A stretch of DNA of 64,000 bases from Serinicoccus hydrothermalis (GCF_001685415.1 NZ_CP014989.1:2232001-2296000); one strand, 5' to 3'; positions 41,686 to 49,937 are shown, counted from the stretch's first letter. A program made the numbers and translations. The notes: generated by a model not told the origin, from the sequence alone.

Positions 41686-41874
41686 ATGGCTTCTGCACCC
41701 GCCCTCGTCCGCCCCCGTCAGGACCGCGTCATCGCCGGCGTCTGCGCCGGTCTCGGCCGCCGCTTCGGCATGAGCCCGATGCTGGTCCGGCTCCTCTTCG
41801 TGCTCTCCTGCCTGCTCCCCGGCCCGCAGGTCCTGGCCTACCTCGTGCTGTGGGTCATCATGCCCTCCGACTGA
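41686..41874 (+). CDS. Small PspC-domain membrane protein
   Basis: A 62-aa protein consisting of one PspC domain: PRQDRVIAGVCAGLGRRFGM, SPMLVRLLFVLSCLLPGPQV, LAYLVLWVIMPSD. Two hydrophobic stretches. PspC proteins link membrane stress to regulation in phage-shock systems. TAGTTT about 10 nt before ATG and no ribosome-binding site suggest a leaderless transcript. Confidence 0.9.
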   Translation: MASAPALVRPRQDRVIAGVCAGLGRRFGMSPMLVRLLFVLSCLLPGPQVLAYLVLWVIMPSD

Positions 41875-41971
41875 CGGACGGCCTCCCGGTGCGCGGCGAG
41901 GTGTGGGAGCCCGGCCGGTCGGTCGTCGTAGCCTGAGCCTGCTGCTCGCACCCGACCGCTAGGAGGCCCGC

Positions 41972-42604
41972 GTGCCCGTCTACCGCAAGGACGGCCGGTC
42001 CGTGCTGTTCATCCACGTCCCCAAGACGGGTGGCACCTCGGTCGAGCACCTCTTCCGGGCCAACGGCTGGCAGCAGTCCTTCTTCGACGCGAAGTACGGC
42101 CCCGGCACCCGCAACGCGCTCATGTGGTGCGGCCCGCAGCACCTGCACGGCGAGCCGCTGCAGCAGCTCTTCCGGGTCGACCGCTTCGACCTCGTCTTCA
42201 CCGTCGTCCGCGACCCGGTGGCGCGCTTCCGCTCGGAGTACGTCTGGCGCCACCGCAAGAAGGACGAGGTCGACATGGGCGGCCGCGCGGTCCAGTCGTG
42301 GTTCGCCCGCACCCTGCTGCGGTACCGGCGCAACCACTACCTCTTCGACAACCACGTGCGGCCGCAGCACGAGTTCCTCGTCCCCGGCACCACGGTCCTG
42401 CGCCTCGAGGACGGTCTGGGCGCGGCGATGAAGAAGCTGAGCCGCGAGCACGACCTCGGCCTGGAGGGCACCCCCGAGCAGTTCAAGGACAGCAGCTCGG
42501 GCCCGCGCCGCTCCTCCGACGTCGAGATCACCCGCGTCACCCGACGCATGATCCGCCGTTTCTACCGCCAGGACTTCCGCGAGTTCGGCTACCGCAAGCC
42601 CTGA
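41972..42604 (+). CDS. Sulfotransferase-family (type 2) protein
   Basis: A 210-aa PAPS-dependent sulfotransferase-like enzyme. The 5'-phosphosulfate loop is LFIHVPKTGGTSVEHLF (about 12-28) and the 3'-phosphate site is FTVVRDPVARFRSEYVWRHR (about 75-94). The acceptor (a sugar, lipid or peptide) is unknown; in this class, cell-surface glycans are common. GTG 41972 follows AGGAGG at good spacing. Confidence 0.9.
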   Translation: MPVYRKDGRSVLFIHVPKTGGTSVEHLFRANGWQQSFFDAKYGPGTRNALMWCGPQHLHGEPLQQLFRVDRFDLVFTVVRDPVARFRSEYVWRHRKKDEVDMGGRAVQSWFARTLLRYRRNHYLFDNHVRPQHEFLVPGTTVLRLEDGLGAAMKKLSREHDLGLEGTPEQFKDSSSGPRRSSDVEITRVTRRMIRRFYRQDFREFGYRKP

Positions 42605-42614
42605 CCGCGGGCCC

Positions 42615-43361
42615 TCAGGGCAGCGGCACGAGCTCGCGCGCGCCGAGCACGAGCGCGGCGACGCACACCAGCCAGAAGAGCCCGAACCACACCGCACCCG
42701 GCACCCCGGTCAGCCGGGCGAGCTGGTCGACGTCGCTCCCGCGCGCGCCCCGGCGCCGCTGCCGCTGCACCTCGACCACGGCCCGCGGCGCGGCGAGCAG
42801 CACCGACCACACGACGAGGTATGCCGCCGCGGACAGCACCGTGCCGGTCGCCGACCACGACAGCAGCGCGACGCTGGCGCCGGTCGCGGCGACCACCCAC
42901 AGCCCGTAGAGGTTGCGGATGAGCACGAGCATGAGGGCGCAGGTGAGGACGAGCGCCCAGAGCAGGCCGGCGGCATACCCCTGCCCGAGCAGCAGCGCCC
43001 CACCGAGGCCGACGAGCGCCGGCGCCGGGTAGCCGGCGAGCACCGTCGCCACCATCCCCGGGCCGCGGGGCCGCCCGCGCGAGACGGTGACCCCGGAGGT
43101 GTCCGAGTGCAGCTGGATGCCGGTCAGCCGCCGGCCCACGAGCGCGCCGACCAGCGCGTGCCCCGCCTCGTGGATGAGGGTGACCAGGTGTCTCACCAGG
43201 CGATAACCCGCCGGGCTCCACGTGACCAGGAGCGCGAGCACGCCCAGGAGCAGGCTGACCTGCCACGACAGCGGCGGCTGCGTGGTGGTCGCGCGGTCCC
43301 ACAGGTCGACGAGCACCCGCCGAGCGTGCCAGAGGAGGCTGAGCGGTTGCGGGGAGACCAC
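42615..43361 (-). CDS. M50-family (site-2-protease-like) membrane peptidase homologue
   Basis: A roughly 248-aa membrane protein with the zinc-binding motif TLIHEAGHALVGALVG (HExxH) in the first membrane region, followed by RRLTGIQLHSDTSGVTVSRG. Six or so hydrophobic segments follow. Active S2Ps also need a distal Asp (N/DPDG), which I cannot locate, so activity is uncertain. The start is unclear: the longest frame begins at 43397, only 15 bp from the divergent fdhA start; I use GTG 43361, which leaves room for a promoter. Confidence 0.8.
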   Translation of the reverse strand: MVSPQPLSLLWHARRVLVDLWDRATTTQPPLSWQVSLLLGVLALLVTWSPAGYRLVRHLVTLIHEAGHALVGALVGRRLTGIQLHSDTSGVTVSRGRPRGPGMVATVLAGYPAPALVGLGGALLLGQGYAAGLLWALVLTCALMLVLIRNLYGLWVVAATGASVALLSWSATGTVLSAAAYLVVWSVLLAAPRAVVEVQRQRRRGARGSDVDQLARLTGVPGAVWFGLFWLVCVAALVLGARELVPLP

Positions 43362-43411
43362 GCGCCGGTCCACGCTGGAGGGCCCACCCCCCGACACAGG
43401 AGTCGAGAGCC

Positions 43412-44626
43412 ATGGCAGAAGGAAATCGCGTCGTCGTCTACACCGGGCCGGGGGAGGTGGCCGTGGAGACGATCGACTACCCCAAGCTGGAGATCCCCGC
43501 CGAGGTCGCCGACCACTTCGGCATCGCCAAGGCCGCCCCGCACGCGGCGATCCTCAAGCTGGTCACCACCAATATCTGCGGCTCGGACCAGCACATGGTG
43601 CGCGGCCGCACCACCGCCCCGGTCGGCCAGAGCCTGGGCCACGAGATCACCGGCGAGGTGGTCGCGAAGGGTGACGACGTCCTCTTCGTCGACGAGGGCG
43701 ACATCTGCTCGGTGCCGTTCAACATCGCCTGCGGCCGCTGCCGGATGTGCAACGAGGGGCATACCGGTGTCTGCCTCAACGTCAACCCCGCCCGCGCCGG
43801 CGCCGCCTACGGCTACGTCGACATGGGCGGCTGGATCGGCGGCCAGGCGGAGTACGTCATGATCCCCTACGCCGACTTCAACCTGCTGAAGTTCCCGGAC
43901 CGGGACCAGGCGCTGGAGAAGATCCTCGACCTCACGATGCTCTCCGACATCTTCCCGACCGGCTACCACGGCGCCTACACCGCCGGGGTGACCACCGGGT
44001 CGACGGTGTATGTCGCGGGCGCCGGCCCGGTCGGCCTCGCGGCGGCGCACGCCGCCCAGCTGCTCGGCGCTGCCGTCGTCATGGTCGGCGACCTGAACGC
44101 CGACCGGCTCAAGCAGGCGGAGAGCTTCGGCTGCGTCGGGATCGACCTGTCCAGCGGCGGTGAGCTCGTGGACAAGATCGAGCAGGTCGTCGGCGAGCGC
44201 GAGGTCGACGCGGCCGTCGACGCCGTCGGCTTCGAGGCCAGGGGCCACGGCGAGGGCGCGGACGAGGCGCCGGCCACGGTGCTCAACGACGCGATGACGG
44301 TGACCCGGGCGGCCGGCGGGATCGGCATACCGGGCCTCTACGTCACCGGCGACCCGGGCGCCGTCGACGACGCCGCCAAGGAGGGCACGCTCGGTGTCCG
44401 CCTCGGTCTGGGCTGGGCCAAGTCGCAGCACTTCACCACGGGCCAGTGCCCGGTCAAGCGCTACAACCGCAAGCTCATGAACATGATCCTGCACGACAAG
44501 GCCCAGATCGCGAAGGCCGTCAACGCCCAGACGATCAGCCTGGACGACGCGCCGCGCGGCTACGCCGAGTTCGACCAGGGTGCGGCGACGAAGTACGTCA
44601 TCGACCCGCACGGCATGGTCGCCTGA
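43412..44626 (+). CDS. fdhA: Glutathione-independent formaldehyde dehydrogenase
   Basis: A 404-aa zinc-dependent alcohol-dehydrogenase-family enzyme of the Pseudomonas FdhA type (formaldehyde to formate with NAD+, no thiol cofactor). It has TTNICGSDQHMVRGRTTAPV then GHEITGEVV for the catalytic zinc (Cys, His, Glu), the structural-zinc loop CGRCRMCNEGHTGVC, the Rossmann motif VYVAGAGPVGLAAAHAAQLL, and the long C-terminal insertion with GWAKSQHFTTGQCPVKRYNR typical of this subgroup. The start is ATG 43412 after AGGAG. A terminator follows. Confidence 0.93.
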   Translation: MAEGNRVVVYTGPGEVAVETIDYPKLEIPAEVADHFGIAKAAPHAAILKLVTTNICGSDQHMVRGRTTAPVGQSLGHEITGEVVAKGDDVLFVDEGDICSVPFNIACGRCRMCNEGHTGVCLNVNPARAGAAYGYVDMGGWIGGQAEYVMIPYADFNLLKFPDRDQALEKILDLTMLSDIFPTGYHGAYTAGVTTGSTVYVAGAGPVGLAAAHAAQLLGAAVVMVGDLNADRLKQAESFGCVGIDLSSGGELVDKIEQVVGEREVDAAVDAVGFEARGHGEGADEAPATVLNDAMTVTRAAGGIGIPGLYVTGDPGAVDDAAKEGTLGVRLGLGWAKSQHFTTGQCPVKRYNRKLMNMILHDKAQIAKAVNAQTISLDDAPRGYAEFDQGAATKYVIDPHGMVA

Positions 44627-44646
44627 CCCTGCCCTGACACCGCGGG

Positions 44647-44683
44647 GTGCCCGCGGCGGACATCGCCTGTCCGCCGCGGGCAC
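44647..44683 (+). terminator. Perfect GC-rich terminator after fdhA
   Basis: A 16-bp perfect stem (44647-44662 with 44668-44683) around a 5-nt loop ends 12 bp before the next ATG. No T-run follows. Confidence 0.85.
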
Positions 44684-44695
44684 TACTGTCCTGCT

Positions 44696-45265
44696 ATGAG
44701 CGACGAACCTCCCTGGGAGCCCCCGGTCGCGGGCGACGAGATCGGCCACCTGCTCGGCGCGCTGGACCGGCAGCGCATGACGTTCTGGTGGAAGGCCGAG
44801 GGGCTCGACGCCGCGGGGCTGAGCGCCCGGGTGGGGGCCTCGTCCCTCACCCTCGGTGGGCTGCTCAAGCACCTCACCGGCGTGGAGGTGACGGCCGGGA
44901 CGTGGCGGATGGACGGCTCCTCGCCCGGCAGCCCGTGGACCGACGTCGACTGGGAGGCCCAGCCCGACTGGGACTTCACGAGCGCGGCGGACGACAGCCC
45001 CGAGCAGCTCTATTCGGGGTATGTCGAGGCGGTGGCCGCGACGCGGGCCCGGCAGCGGGCATACATCGAGGAGCACGGCCTGGACCACATCATCGAGTGG
45101 GGCAAGCAATGGGGCGTCGACATGAGCCTGCGCCGGATGCTCTTCGACATCCTCGAGGAGTATGCCCGGCACACCGGCCACGCGGACCTGCTGCGCGAGG
45201 CGGTCGACGGCCGGGTGGGTGAGGACCCGCCGCCGGACTGGGCGCCGCCCGCGGAGTGGACCTGA
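44696..45265 (+). CDS. DinB-family protein (DUF664)
   Basis: A 189-aa four-helix DinB/DUF664 protein. Key parts are EIGHLLGALDRQRMTFWWKA, SLTLGGLLKHLTGVEVTAGT (metal-ligand His in LKHL), and the C-terminal HTGHADLLREAVDG in EYARHTGHADL (two more metal-ligand His). The family includes metal-dependent thiol transferases and damage-inducible proteins. It is followed one base after its stop by a TfoX-type gene. Confidence 0.9.
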   Translation: MSDEPPWEPPVAGDEIGHLLGALDRQRMTFWWKAEGLDAAGLSARVGASSLTLGGLLKHLTGVEVTAGTWRMDGSSPGSPWTDVDWEAQPDWDFTSAADDSPEQLYSGYVEAVAATRARQRAYIEEHGLDHIIEWGKQWGVDMSLRRMLFDILEEYARHTGHADLLREAVDGRVGEDPPPDWAPPAEWT

Positions 45266-45266
45266 G

Positions 45267-45596
45267 GTGGCCTACGACGAGGCGCTGGCGCAGCGCATCC
45301 GCGACCTGCTCGCGGGGGAGCCGGGGGTCACCGAGAAGGCGATGTTCGGCGGCCTGGCGTTCCTCGTCGACGGGCGCATGGCGGTCGCGGCCACGGGGGA
45401 CCAGGGGGTGATGATCCACGTCGAGGAGGCGATGGCGCGCGAGCTGTGCGCCCGCGAGGGCATCGCGCCCATGGAGATGCGCGGCCGTCCGATGCGGGAG
45501 TGGGTGCGCAGCGAGGACGTCGGGGCGGACGGCCACCTGCTGGAGGAGATGGTGTGGATGGGGGTCGGGTGGGCGCGGGCGCAGCCACCGCGGTGA
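45267..45596 (+). CDS. TfoX N-terminal-domain protein
   Basis: A 109-aa protein made of the TfoX/Sxy N-terminal domain only: LAQRIRDLLAGEPGVTEKAM, FGGLAFLVDGRMAVAATGDQ, then MIHVEEAMARELCAREG. Such stand-alone domains are common in actinobacteria next to DinB genes; competence is not implied. GTG 45267 follows the DinB stop by 1 bp and its AGG is in the preceding gene. Confidence 0.88.
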   Translation: MAYDEALAQRIRDLLAGEPGVTEKAMFGGLAFLVDGRMAVAATGDQGVMIHVEEAMARELCAREGIAPMEMRGRPMREWVRSEDVGADGHLLEEMVWMGVGWARAQPPR

Positions 45597-45613
45597 AGGT
45601 GCTCGCGCGCGGC

Positions 45614-46171
45614 CTACCCGGCGGAGGAGCGGTCCTCCTTGGCCCGGACCAGGTCAAGGGCGATGACCGTGCCCAGCACGACGAGGCGCTCCCTGGCCGC
45701 CAGCTCGGGGGTGAGGTGCACGACATACCTGCTGCGGCCGAGCAGCGCCCGGGTGACGCCGGACCAGCTGCGGGCGACCGTCGCCATCTGGCCGCGCGGG
45801 CCGGACATGGTGAAGTCGAAGCCCCAGACGCTGCCGGTCAGGTCGAGCGGCTGCCCGTCGAAGTCCACCGTGAACCGCGTCTTGAACAGCGAGAACCGCT
45901 TGACCAGCTGCGCCAGCGGCCCACCGGTGCCGTCGGTCATCACCATGCGCTCGCGCCCGAGGGTCATGGTGTCCTGCAGCCGCAGCAGCGGGGTCTCGTC
46001 ACGGTCGATCACGGTCAGCTCGCGGCTGCCCATGAGCATCCGCCCGAGCGCGCTCCCGCCGGTGCGGATCCGTCCGATCTCCTGACCGTCCGCGGCGTGG
46101 ATGACGAAGTCGTTGCCGAGGAAACCGGTGACCTGGTCCATCACCCAGACGTCGTGCTCGAGAAGGTGCAT
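45614..46171 (-). CDS. LURP-one-related (scramblase-like) protein
   Basis: A 185-aa tubby-like/LURP-one family protein: HLLEHDVWVMDQVTGFLGND, VIHAADGQEIGRIRTGG, VIDRDETPLLRLQDTMTLGR, and DFDGQPLDLTGSVWGFDFTM. These 12-stranded barrels bind lipids or proteins; bacterial roles are unknown. ATG 46171 fits the domain start; the frame upstream is noncoding. Convergent with the TfoX gene and divergent from a YcaQ-type gene. Confidence 0.85.
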   Translation of the reverse strand: MHLLEHDVWVMDQVTGFLGNDFVIHAADGQEIGRIRTGGSALGRMLMGSRELTVIDRDETPLLRLQDTMTLGRERMVMTDGTGGPLAQLVKRFSLFKTRFTVDFDGQPLDLTGSVWGFDFTMSGPRGQMATVARSWSGVTRALLGRSRYVVHLTPELAARERLVVLGTVIALDLVRAKEDRSSAG

Positions 46172-46233
46172 GCCCCGATCCTGGCACGTCTCCTGGGGGC
46201 CTCGCCCGCGGTCGCCCGGGCACCGCGGGGGGC

Positions 46234-47373
46234 GTGGTGACCGTGGTCCACCACCTCTCGAAGCGCGATGCCCGGCGGGTGGCCGTCCGCGCACAGCTGC
46301 TGACGGCGCAGCGGCCCGGCGACGTCGTGGAGACCGTGCGCGAGCTCACCCTGCTGCAGATCGACCCGGTCAAGGCGGTCGCTCCGGCCCAGCACCTCGT
46401 TCTGTGGAGCCGACTCGGCAGCGCGTACGACCCGGGCGAGCTGGACCGGCTCCTGGCCGAGCGCACCCTCGTGGAGATCCTCGGCTTCGTCCGGCCGGGC
46501 GAGGACGTCGCGCTCTACCGCGCCGAGATGGAGCGGTGGCCGACCCCGTCGCGCCGGGACGGCTCGCTGCGCCCCTGGCAGGAGTCGAACGCCCGGTGGG
46601 TCGAGGCCAACGACCGGGCCCGGCGCGAGATCCTGGCCCACCTGGAGGCCGAGGGGCCAACCCCCACTGGCGCGCTCCCGGACGCGACCGAGGTGCCGTG
46701 GCGCTCCAGCGGGTGGACCGACGACAAGAACGTCCAGCGGCTGCTCGACCTCATGGTCGCCCGCGGGGAGGTCGCCGTCTCCGGTCGCGAGGGAGGGCAG
46801 CGTCTCTGGGACCTGGCGCAGCGGGTCTACCCCGACGTGCCCACGTTGCCGCTGGAGCAGGCGCGGGCCGAGCAGGACGCCCGCCGGCTCGCGGCCCTGG
46901 GACTGCTGCGCTCCCGGGGTCCGGAGTGCCCGGTCGAGCCGGGCGACGCGCGCGTGGCCGGGGAGGAGGCGACCGTCGACGGGGTCACCGGGACCTGGCG
47001 GGTGCACCCGGCATACCTCGACCCGGACGACCGCTTCACCGGGCGGGCGGCGCTGCTGTGCCCGATCGACCGGCTGGTCTTCGACCGCGACCGGATGGCC
47101 GACCTCTTCGCCTTCGACTACGTGCTGGAGATGTACAAGCCCAAGGCCAAGCGCAGGTTCGGCTACTACGCGCTGCCCGTGCTCGACGGCGACGAGCTGG
47201 TCGGCAAGCTCGACGCCACGGCGGAGCACAAGCGTGGGGTGCTCCGGGTCGACGCCCTGCACGAGGACGGCGACTGGAGCGCGGCGCGACGCGACCGGGT
47301 GGTCGCCGAGATCCACGACCTGGCCACCTGGCTGGGCCTCGACCCCGACCTGCCCGCCCACCTCGGCGGGTGA
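46234..47373 (+). CDS. YcaQ/AlkZ-like winged-helix DNA glycosylase family protein
   Basis: A 379-aa protein of the HTH_42/DUF1006 family that includes the interstrand-crosslink glycosylases AlkZ and YcaQ. It starts LSKRDARRVAVRAQLLTAQR, with a QxD-type catalytic motif LLQIDPVKAVAPAQHLVLWS (about 40-59); WRSSGWTDDKNVQRLLDLMV begins a central winged helix; DRLVFDRDRMADLFAFDYVL and EMYKPKAKRRFGYYALPVL are strongly conserved. Likely removes alkylated or crosslinked bases. GTG start 46234. Confidence 0.88.
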   Translation: MVTVVHHLSKRDARRVAVRAQLLTAQRPGDVVETVRELTLLQIDPVKAVAPAQHLVLWSRLGSAYDPGELDRLLAERTLVEILGFVRPGEDVALYRAEMERWPTPSRRDGSLRPWQESNARWVEANDRARREILAHLEAEGPTPTGALPDATEVPWRSSGWTDDKNVQRLLDLMVARGEVAVSGREGGQRLWDLAQRVYPDVPTLPLEQARAEQDARRLAALGLLRSRGPECPVEPGDARVAGEEATVDGVTGTWRVHPAYLDPDDRFTGRAALLCPIDRLVFDRDRMADLFAFDYVLEMYKPKAKRRFGYYALPVLDGDELVGKLDATAEHKRGVLRVDALHEDGDWSAARRDRVVAEIHDLATWLGLDPDLPAHLGG

Positions 47374-47418
47374 CCGGTTCCAGGACTGACGCTCGTCGAC
47401 TCGACCTAGGATGAGGTC

Positions 47419-47574
47419 ATGAGCTCAGACATCGCTCGGGACGAGAGTGCGGGCACCGAACCCGCCGCGCATCAGCATGTCCAGGTGGTCTACGGCACCT
47501 TGGAGCTCGAGTACTCCGACGAGGAGTTCTCCGAGGCTGACGGCCACGTCGCCGAGCTCCTCGGCGCTCGGTGA
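47419..47574 (+). CDS. Possible 51-aa acidic protein of unknown function
   Basis: A small frame from ATG 47419 with AGGATGAGG upstream. It encodes an acidic peptide containing QHVQVVYGTLELEYSDEEFS then a helix EADGHVAELLGAR. Codons include TTG, TCA, CAT and AGT, less GC-rich than its neighbours. I recognise no family. It ends just before the cobalamin riboswitch. It may be real, since its start context is good, but conservation is untested. Confidence 0.45.
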   Translation: MSSDIARDESAGTEPAAHQHVQVVYGTLELEYSDEEFSEADGHVAELLGAR

Positions 47575-47600
47575 GCCGAGCGGCGCAGGCGCTGGAGTAG

Positions 47601-47795
47601 CATCGTCGCGTCGCGGTTCGACCCCCTCCGGAGGGTCGTCGCAAGAGGGAACCAGGTGCGAGTCCTGGACTGCCCCGCAGCGGTATGTGGGAACGAGCGC
47701 GTCACGAAAGCACTGGGCGGATGTGCCTGGGAAGCGAACGCCAGTAGGTGCCTTGCACGAGGCGAGCCCACGAGTCCGAAGACCTGCCGTGACCG
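47601..47795 (+). ncRNA. Cobalamin (B12) riboswitch aptamer
   Basis: The conserved core is visible in order: GGGAACCAGGTGCGAGTCCT beginning at 47647 (GGGAA...GGTG), then CTGCCCCGC, GGGAACGAGC, GCACTGGGCGG near 47710, CTGGGAAGCGAACGCCAGTA, and the B12 box AGTCCGAAGACCTGCC at 47773-47788. The P3 arm is the paired stretch around 47605-47645. A CAGGGCCCG/CGGGCCTGG hairpin at about 47796-47815, shortly before the ribosome-binding region, could be the expression platform. It precedes a B12-independent homocysteine methyltransferase, so B12 is expected to switch it off. Confidence 0.92.
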
Positions 47796-47846
47796 CAGGG
47801 CCCGTCCGGGCCTGGTGCCCGACGAGCTCGCGAGGGATGAGCACGG

Positions 47847-48932
47847 ATGACCGACACGCATACCCCCACCGACCCCACCACCACCCCTGCACCCGGCCTG
47901 GTCGAGCGCCTCGACCAGGGGCCGGTGATCTGCGCCGAGGGCTTCCTCTTCGAGCTCGAGCGGCGCGGCTACCTCACCGCCGGGGAGTTCGTCCCCGAGG
48001 TCGCCCTGGAGTTCCCCGACGCGCTGCGGGCGCTGCACCGTGACTTCCAACGCGCCGGCAGCGACATCGTGGAGGCGTTCACCTACAACGGCCACCGCGA
48101 GAAGATGCGGGTCATCGGCAAGGAGGAGCTGCTCGAGCCGCTCAACCGGGCCGCCCTGCAGATCGCCCGGTCCGTGGCCGACGAGAAGCCCGGCAACCTC
48201 GTGGCCGGCAACATCTCCAACAGCAACCTGTGGGACCCGAGCGACCCCGACGCCCAGCGCGAGGTGCGCTCGATGTTCGAGGAGATGGTCGGGTGGGCGG
48301 TCGAGGAGGGCGCCGACCTCATCATCGGCGAGACCTTCTACTACGCCGGTGAGGCGCAGGCCGCGCTGGAGATCGCCAAGGCCAGCGGGCTCCCCGTGGT
48401 CCTCACCGTCGCGCCCATGGCCGGCGAGCAGATGCGCGACGACGTGGGGATCGTCGAGCTCTGCCAGCGGCTGGAGCAGGGCGGCGCCGACGTCGTGGGC
48501 ATGAACTGCTTCCGCGGCCCGGCCACGATGCTGCCGTGGCTGCGGCAGATCCGGGAGGCCGTGAGCTGCCACGTCGCCGCGCTGCCGGTCCCCTACCGCA
48601 CCACGGACGCCGAGCCCACCTTCTTCAACCTCACCGACAACAACGGCGTGATGGTGCCCTCGCCGCACGGCCGCACCTTCCCGACCGCCCTGGACCCGCT
48701 GTCCTGCAACCGCTACGAGGTCGGGGCATTCGCCACCGAGGCCTTCGCGCTCGGCATCAACTACCTCGGGGTCTGCTGCGGTGCGTCCCCGATGCTCGTG
48801 CGCCAGGTCGCCGAGGCGGTCGGTCTGACCACAGAGGCCAGCCGGTTCTCGGAGAACATGCAGAACCACTTCATGTATGGCGACAACGTCCGGCTTCCCG
48901 AGCACATCAAGGCGCTCGGCGGGTCCGCGTGA
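47847..48932 (+). CDS. bhmT: Betaine-homocysteine S-methyltransferase-like enzyme
   Basis: A 361-aa homocysteine methyltransferase (TIM barrel) closest by eye to animal/marine-bacterial BHMT: ELERRGYLTAGEFVPEVALE, ALHRDFQRAGSDIVEAFTYN, IARSVADEKPGNLVAGNIS. Zinc-binding Cys are in VVGMNCFRGP and GVCCGASP (Cys-Cys), matching BHMT Cys217 and Cys299/300. It would remake methionine from homocysteine using betaine or another N- or S-methyl donor, without cobalamin. Upstream B12 riboswitch implies expression when B12 is scarce, as an alternative to MetH. The stop overlaps the next gene by GTGA. Confidence 0.85.
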   Translation: MTDTHTPTDPTTTPAPGLVERLDQGPVICAEGFLFELERRGYLTAGEFVPEVALEFPDALRALHRDFQRAGSDIVEAFTYNGHREKMRVIGKEELLEPLNRAALQIARSVADEKPGNLVAGNISNSNLWDPSDPDAQREVRSMFEEMVGWAVEEGADLIIGETFYYAGEAQAALEIAKASGLPVVLTVAPMAGEQMRDDVGIVELCQRLEQGGADVVGMNCFRGPATMLPWLRQIREAVSCHVAALPVPYRTTDAEPTFFNLTDNNGVMVPSPHGRTFPTALDPLSCNRYEVGAFATEAFALGINYLGVCCGASPMLVRQVAEAVGLTTEASRFSENMQNHFMYGDNVRLPEHIKALGGSA

Positions 48933-49441
48933 CGCCTGCCGGCAAGGCGCCGGAGGAGTCGCGGCTCACCCTGTCGCAGATCATGGGTGCCACCGACACC
49001 AACCTCCTCGGGACGGTGCACGGCGGTGTCCTCATGCGGCTGGCCGACTCGCTCGCCGGCGTCGTCACCGCACGTCACAGCGGTGGCCCGACCGTCACCG
49101 TGGCCATCGACGAGATGGTCTTCGTCACCCCGGTCCAGGTCGGCGACGTGCTGCACCTGCACTCCCAGGTCAACTGGGCGGGGACGAGCTCGATGGAGGC
49201 CGGGGTGCGGCTCATGGCCGACCGGTGGGACCGCACCGACCCGCCGATCCACGTGGCGAGCGCCTACCTCGTCTTCGTCGCGGTCGACGAGGAGGGCGGC
49301 TCGCGCCAGGTGCCTCCGCTGCTGCCGCAGACCGAGGAGGAGCGGCGACGCTTCCGGGAGGCGGAGATCCGGCGCTCGCACCGCCTCGCGCGCCGGGACG
49401 CCATCGTGAATTCGCGAGCGAACGACCCCGAGTCGGCGTAG
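48929..49441 (+). CDS. Acyl-CoA thioesterase, hotdog fold
   Basis: A 170-aa hotdog thioesterase of the YciA/BACH type: RLTLSQIMGATDTNLLGTVH then GGVLMRLADSLAGVVTARHS (catalytic-region HGG and Asp), PVQVGDVLHLHSQVNWAGTS, and the tail PQTEEERRRFREAEIRRSHR. It cleaves acyl-CoA esters of unspecified length. GTG 48929 overlaps the bhmT stop, so it is expected to share the B12-controlled transcript; a direct functional link to methionine synthesis is not obvious. Confidence 0.85.
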   Translation: MTPAGKAPEESRLTLSQIMGATDTNLLGTVHGGVLMRLADSLAGVVTARHSGGPTVTVAIDEMVFVTPVQVGDVLHLHSQVNWAGTSSMEAGVRLMADRWDRTDPPIHVASAYLVFVAVDEEGGSRQVPPLLPQTEEERRRFREAEIRRSHRLARRDAIVNSRANDPESA

Positions 49442-49507
49442 GGGTAGCGGGGACGAGCCGACTGCCAGCGCCCGGAGAGTGCCAACAGGGCATCCTCTTG
49501 ACCGATC

Positions 49508-49525
49508 GGTAACCATGTGGTTACC
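49508..49525. promoter_or_regulatory. ArsR-type operator
   Basis: GGTAACC (49508-49514) and GGTTACC (49519-49525) form an exact inverted repeat with a 4-bp spacer, ending 7 bp before the ArsR start codon. It probably autoregulates the operon. Confidence 0.75.
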
Positions 49526-49532
49526 TGTCCGC

Positions 49533-49937
49533 ATGGACGTCTTCGCCGCTCTGGCCGACCCGGTGCGCAGGGACCTGCTGGCGCACCTCGCGGAGGAGGG
49601 GACCAGCCGGGTGGTCGACCTGACGCGCGACCGCGGCATCTCCCGGCCCGCGGTCAGCCGGCACCTGCGGGTGCTCAGTGCGGCCGGGCTGGTCTCGGCG
49701 ACCGAGCGGGGGCGGGAGCGCCACTACGCCCTCGACACGACCCCGCTGACCCAGGTCGACGAGCTGCTCGGCCGGCTCCGCCACGGTGGCGGGTATGCCG
49801 CCGCGCAGCCGCCCGTGAGCGCCACCGCCCTCGACGCCCTCGACCTCGAGGTGCGCCGCACCGTCCGCGACCGCTCCCACCACGCGGGGGAGCGGCATAC
49901 CGACGACACCACCACGGACACCGAGGAGAGCGCGTGA
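49533..49937 (+). CDS. ArsR-family transcriptional regulator
   Basis: A 134-aa winged-helix repressor: VFAALADPVRRDLLAHLAEE, VVDLTRDRGISRPAVSRHLR, VLSAAGLVSATERGRERHYA (about 3-70). No cysteine metal site of the classic ArsR type is present, so it belongs to the SdpR/organic-ligand group often paired with SRPBCC genes. It overlaps the following SRPBCC fusion gene by GTGA; a palindrome lies directly upstream. Confidence 0.92.
   Translation: MDVFAALADPVRRDLLAHLAEEGTSRVVDLTRDRGISRPAVSRHLRVLSAAGLVSATERGRERHYALDTTPLTQVDELLGRLRHGGGYAAAQPPVSATALDALDLEVRRTVRDRSHHAGERHTDDTTTDTEESA

Noticed and set aside
43193-45181. 662-codon open minus-strand frame
   Set aside because: Antisense to the formaldehyde dehydrogenase and DinB genes; no recognisable domain.
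47605-47645. tRNA-like TpsiC arm (GGTTCGA)
   Set aside because: No acceptor stem or anticodon arm can be drawn; the sequence is the P3 side of the cobalamin riboswitch.
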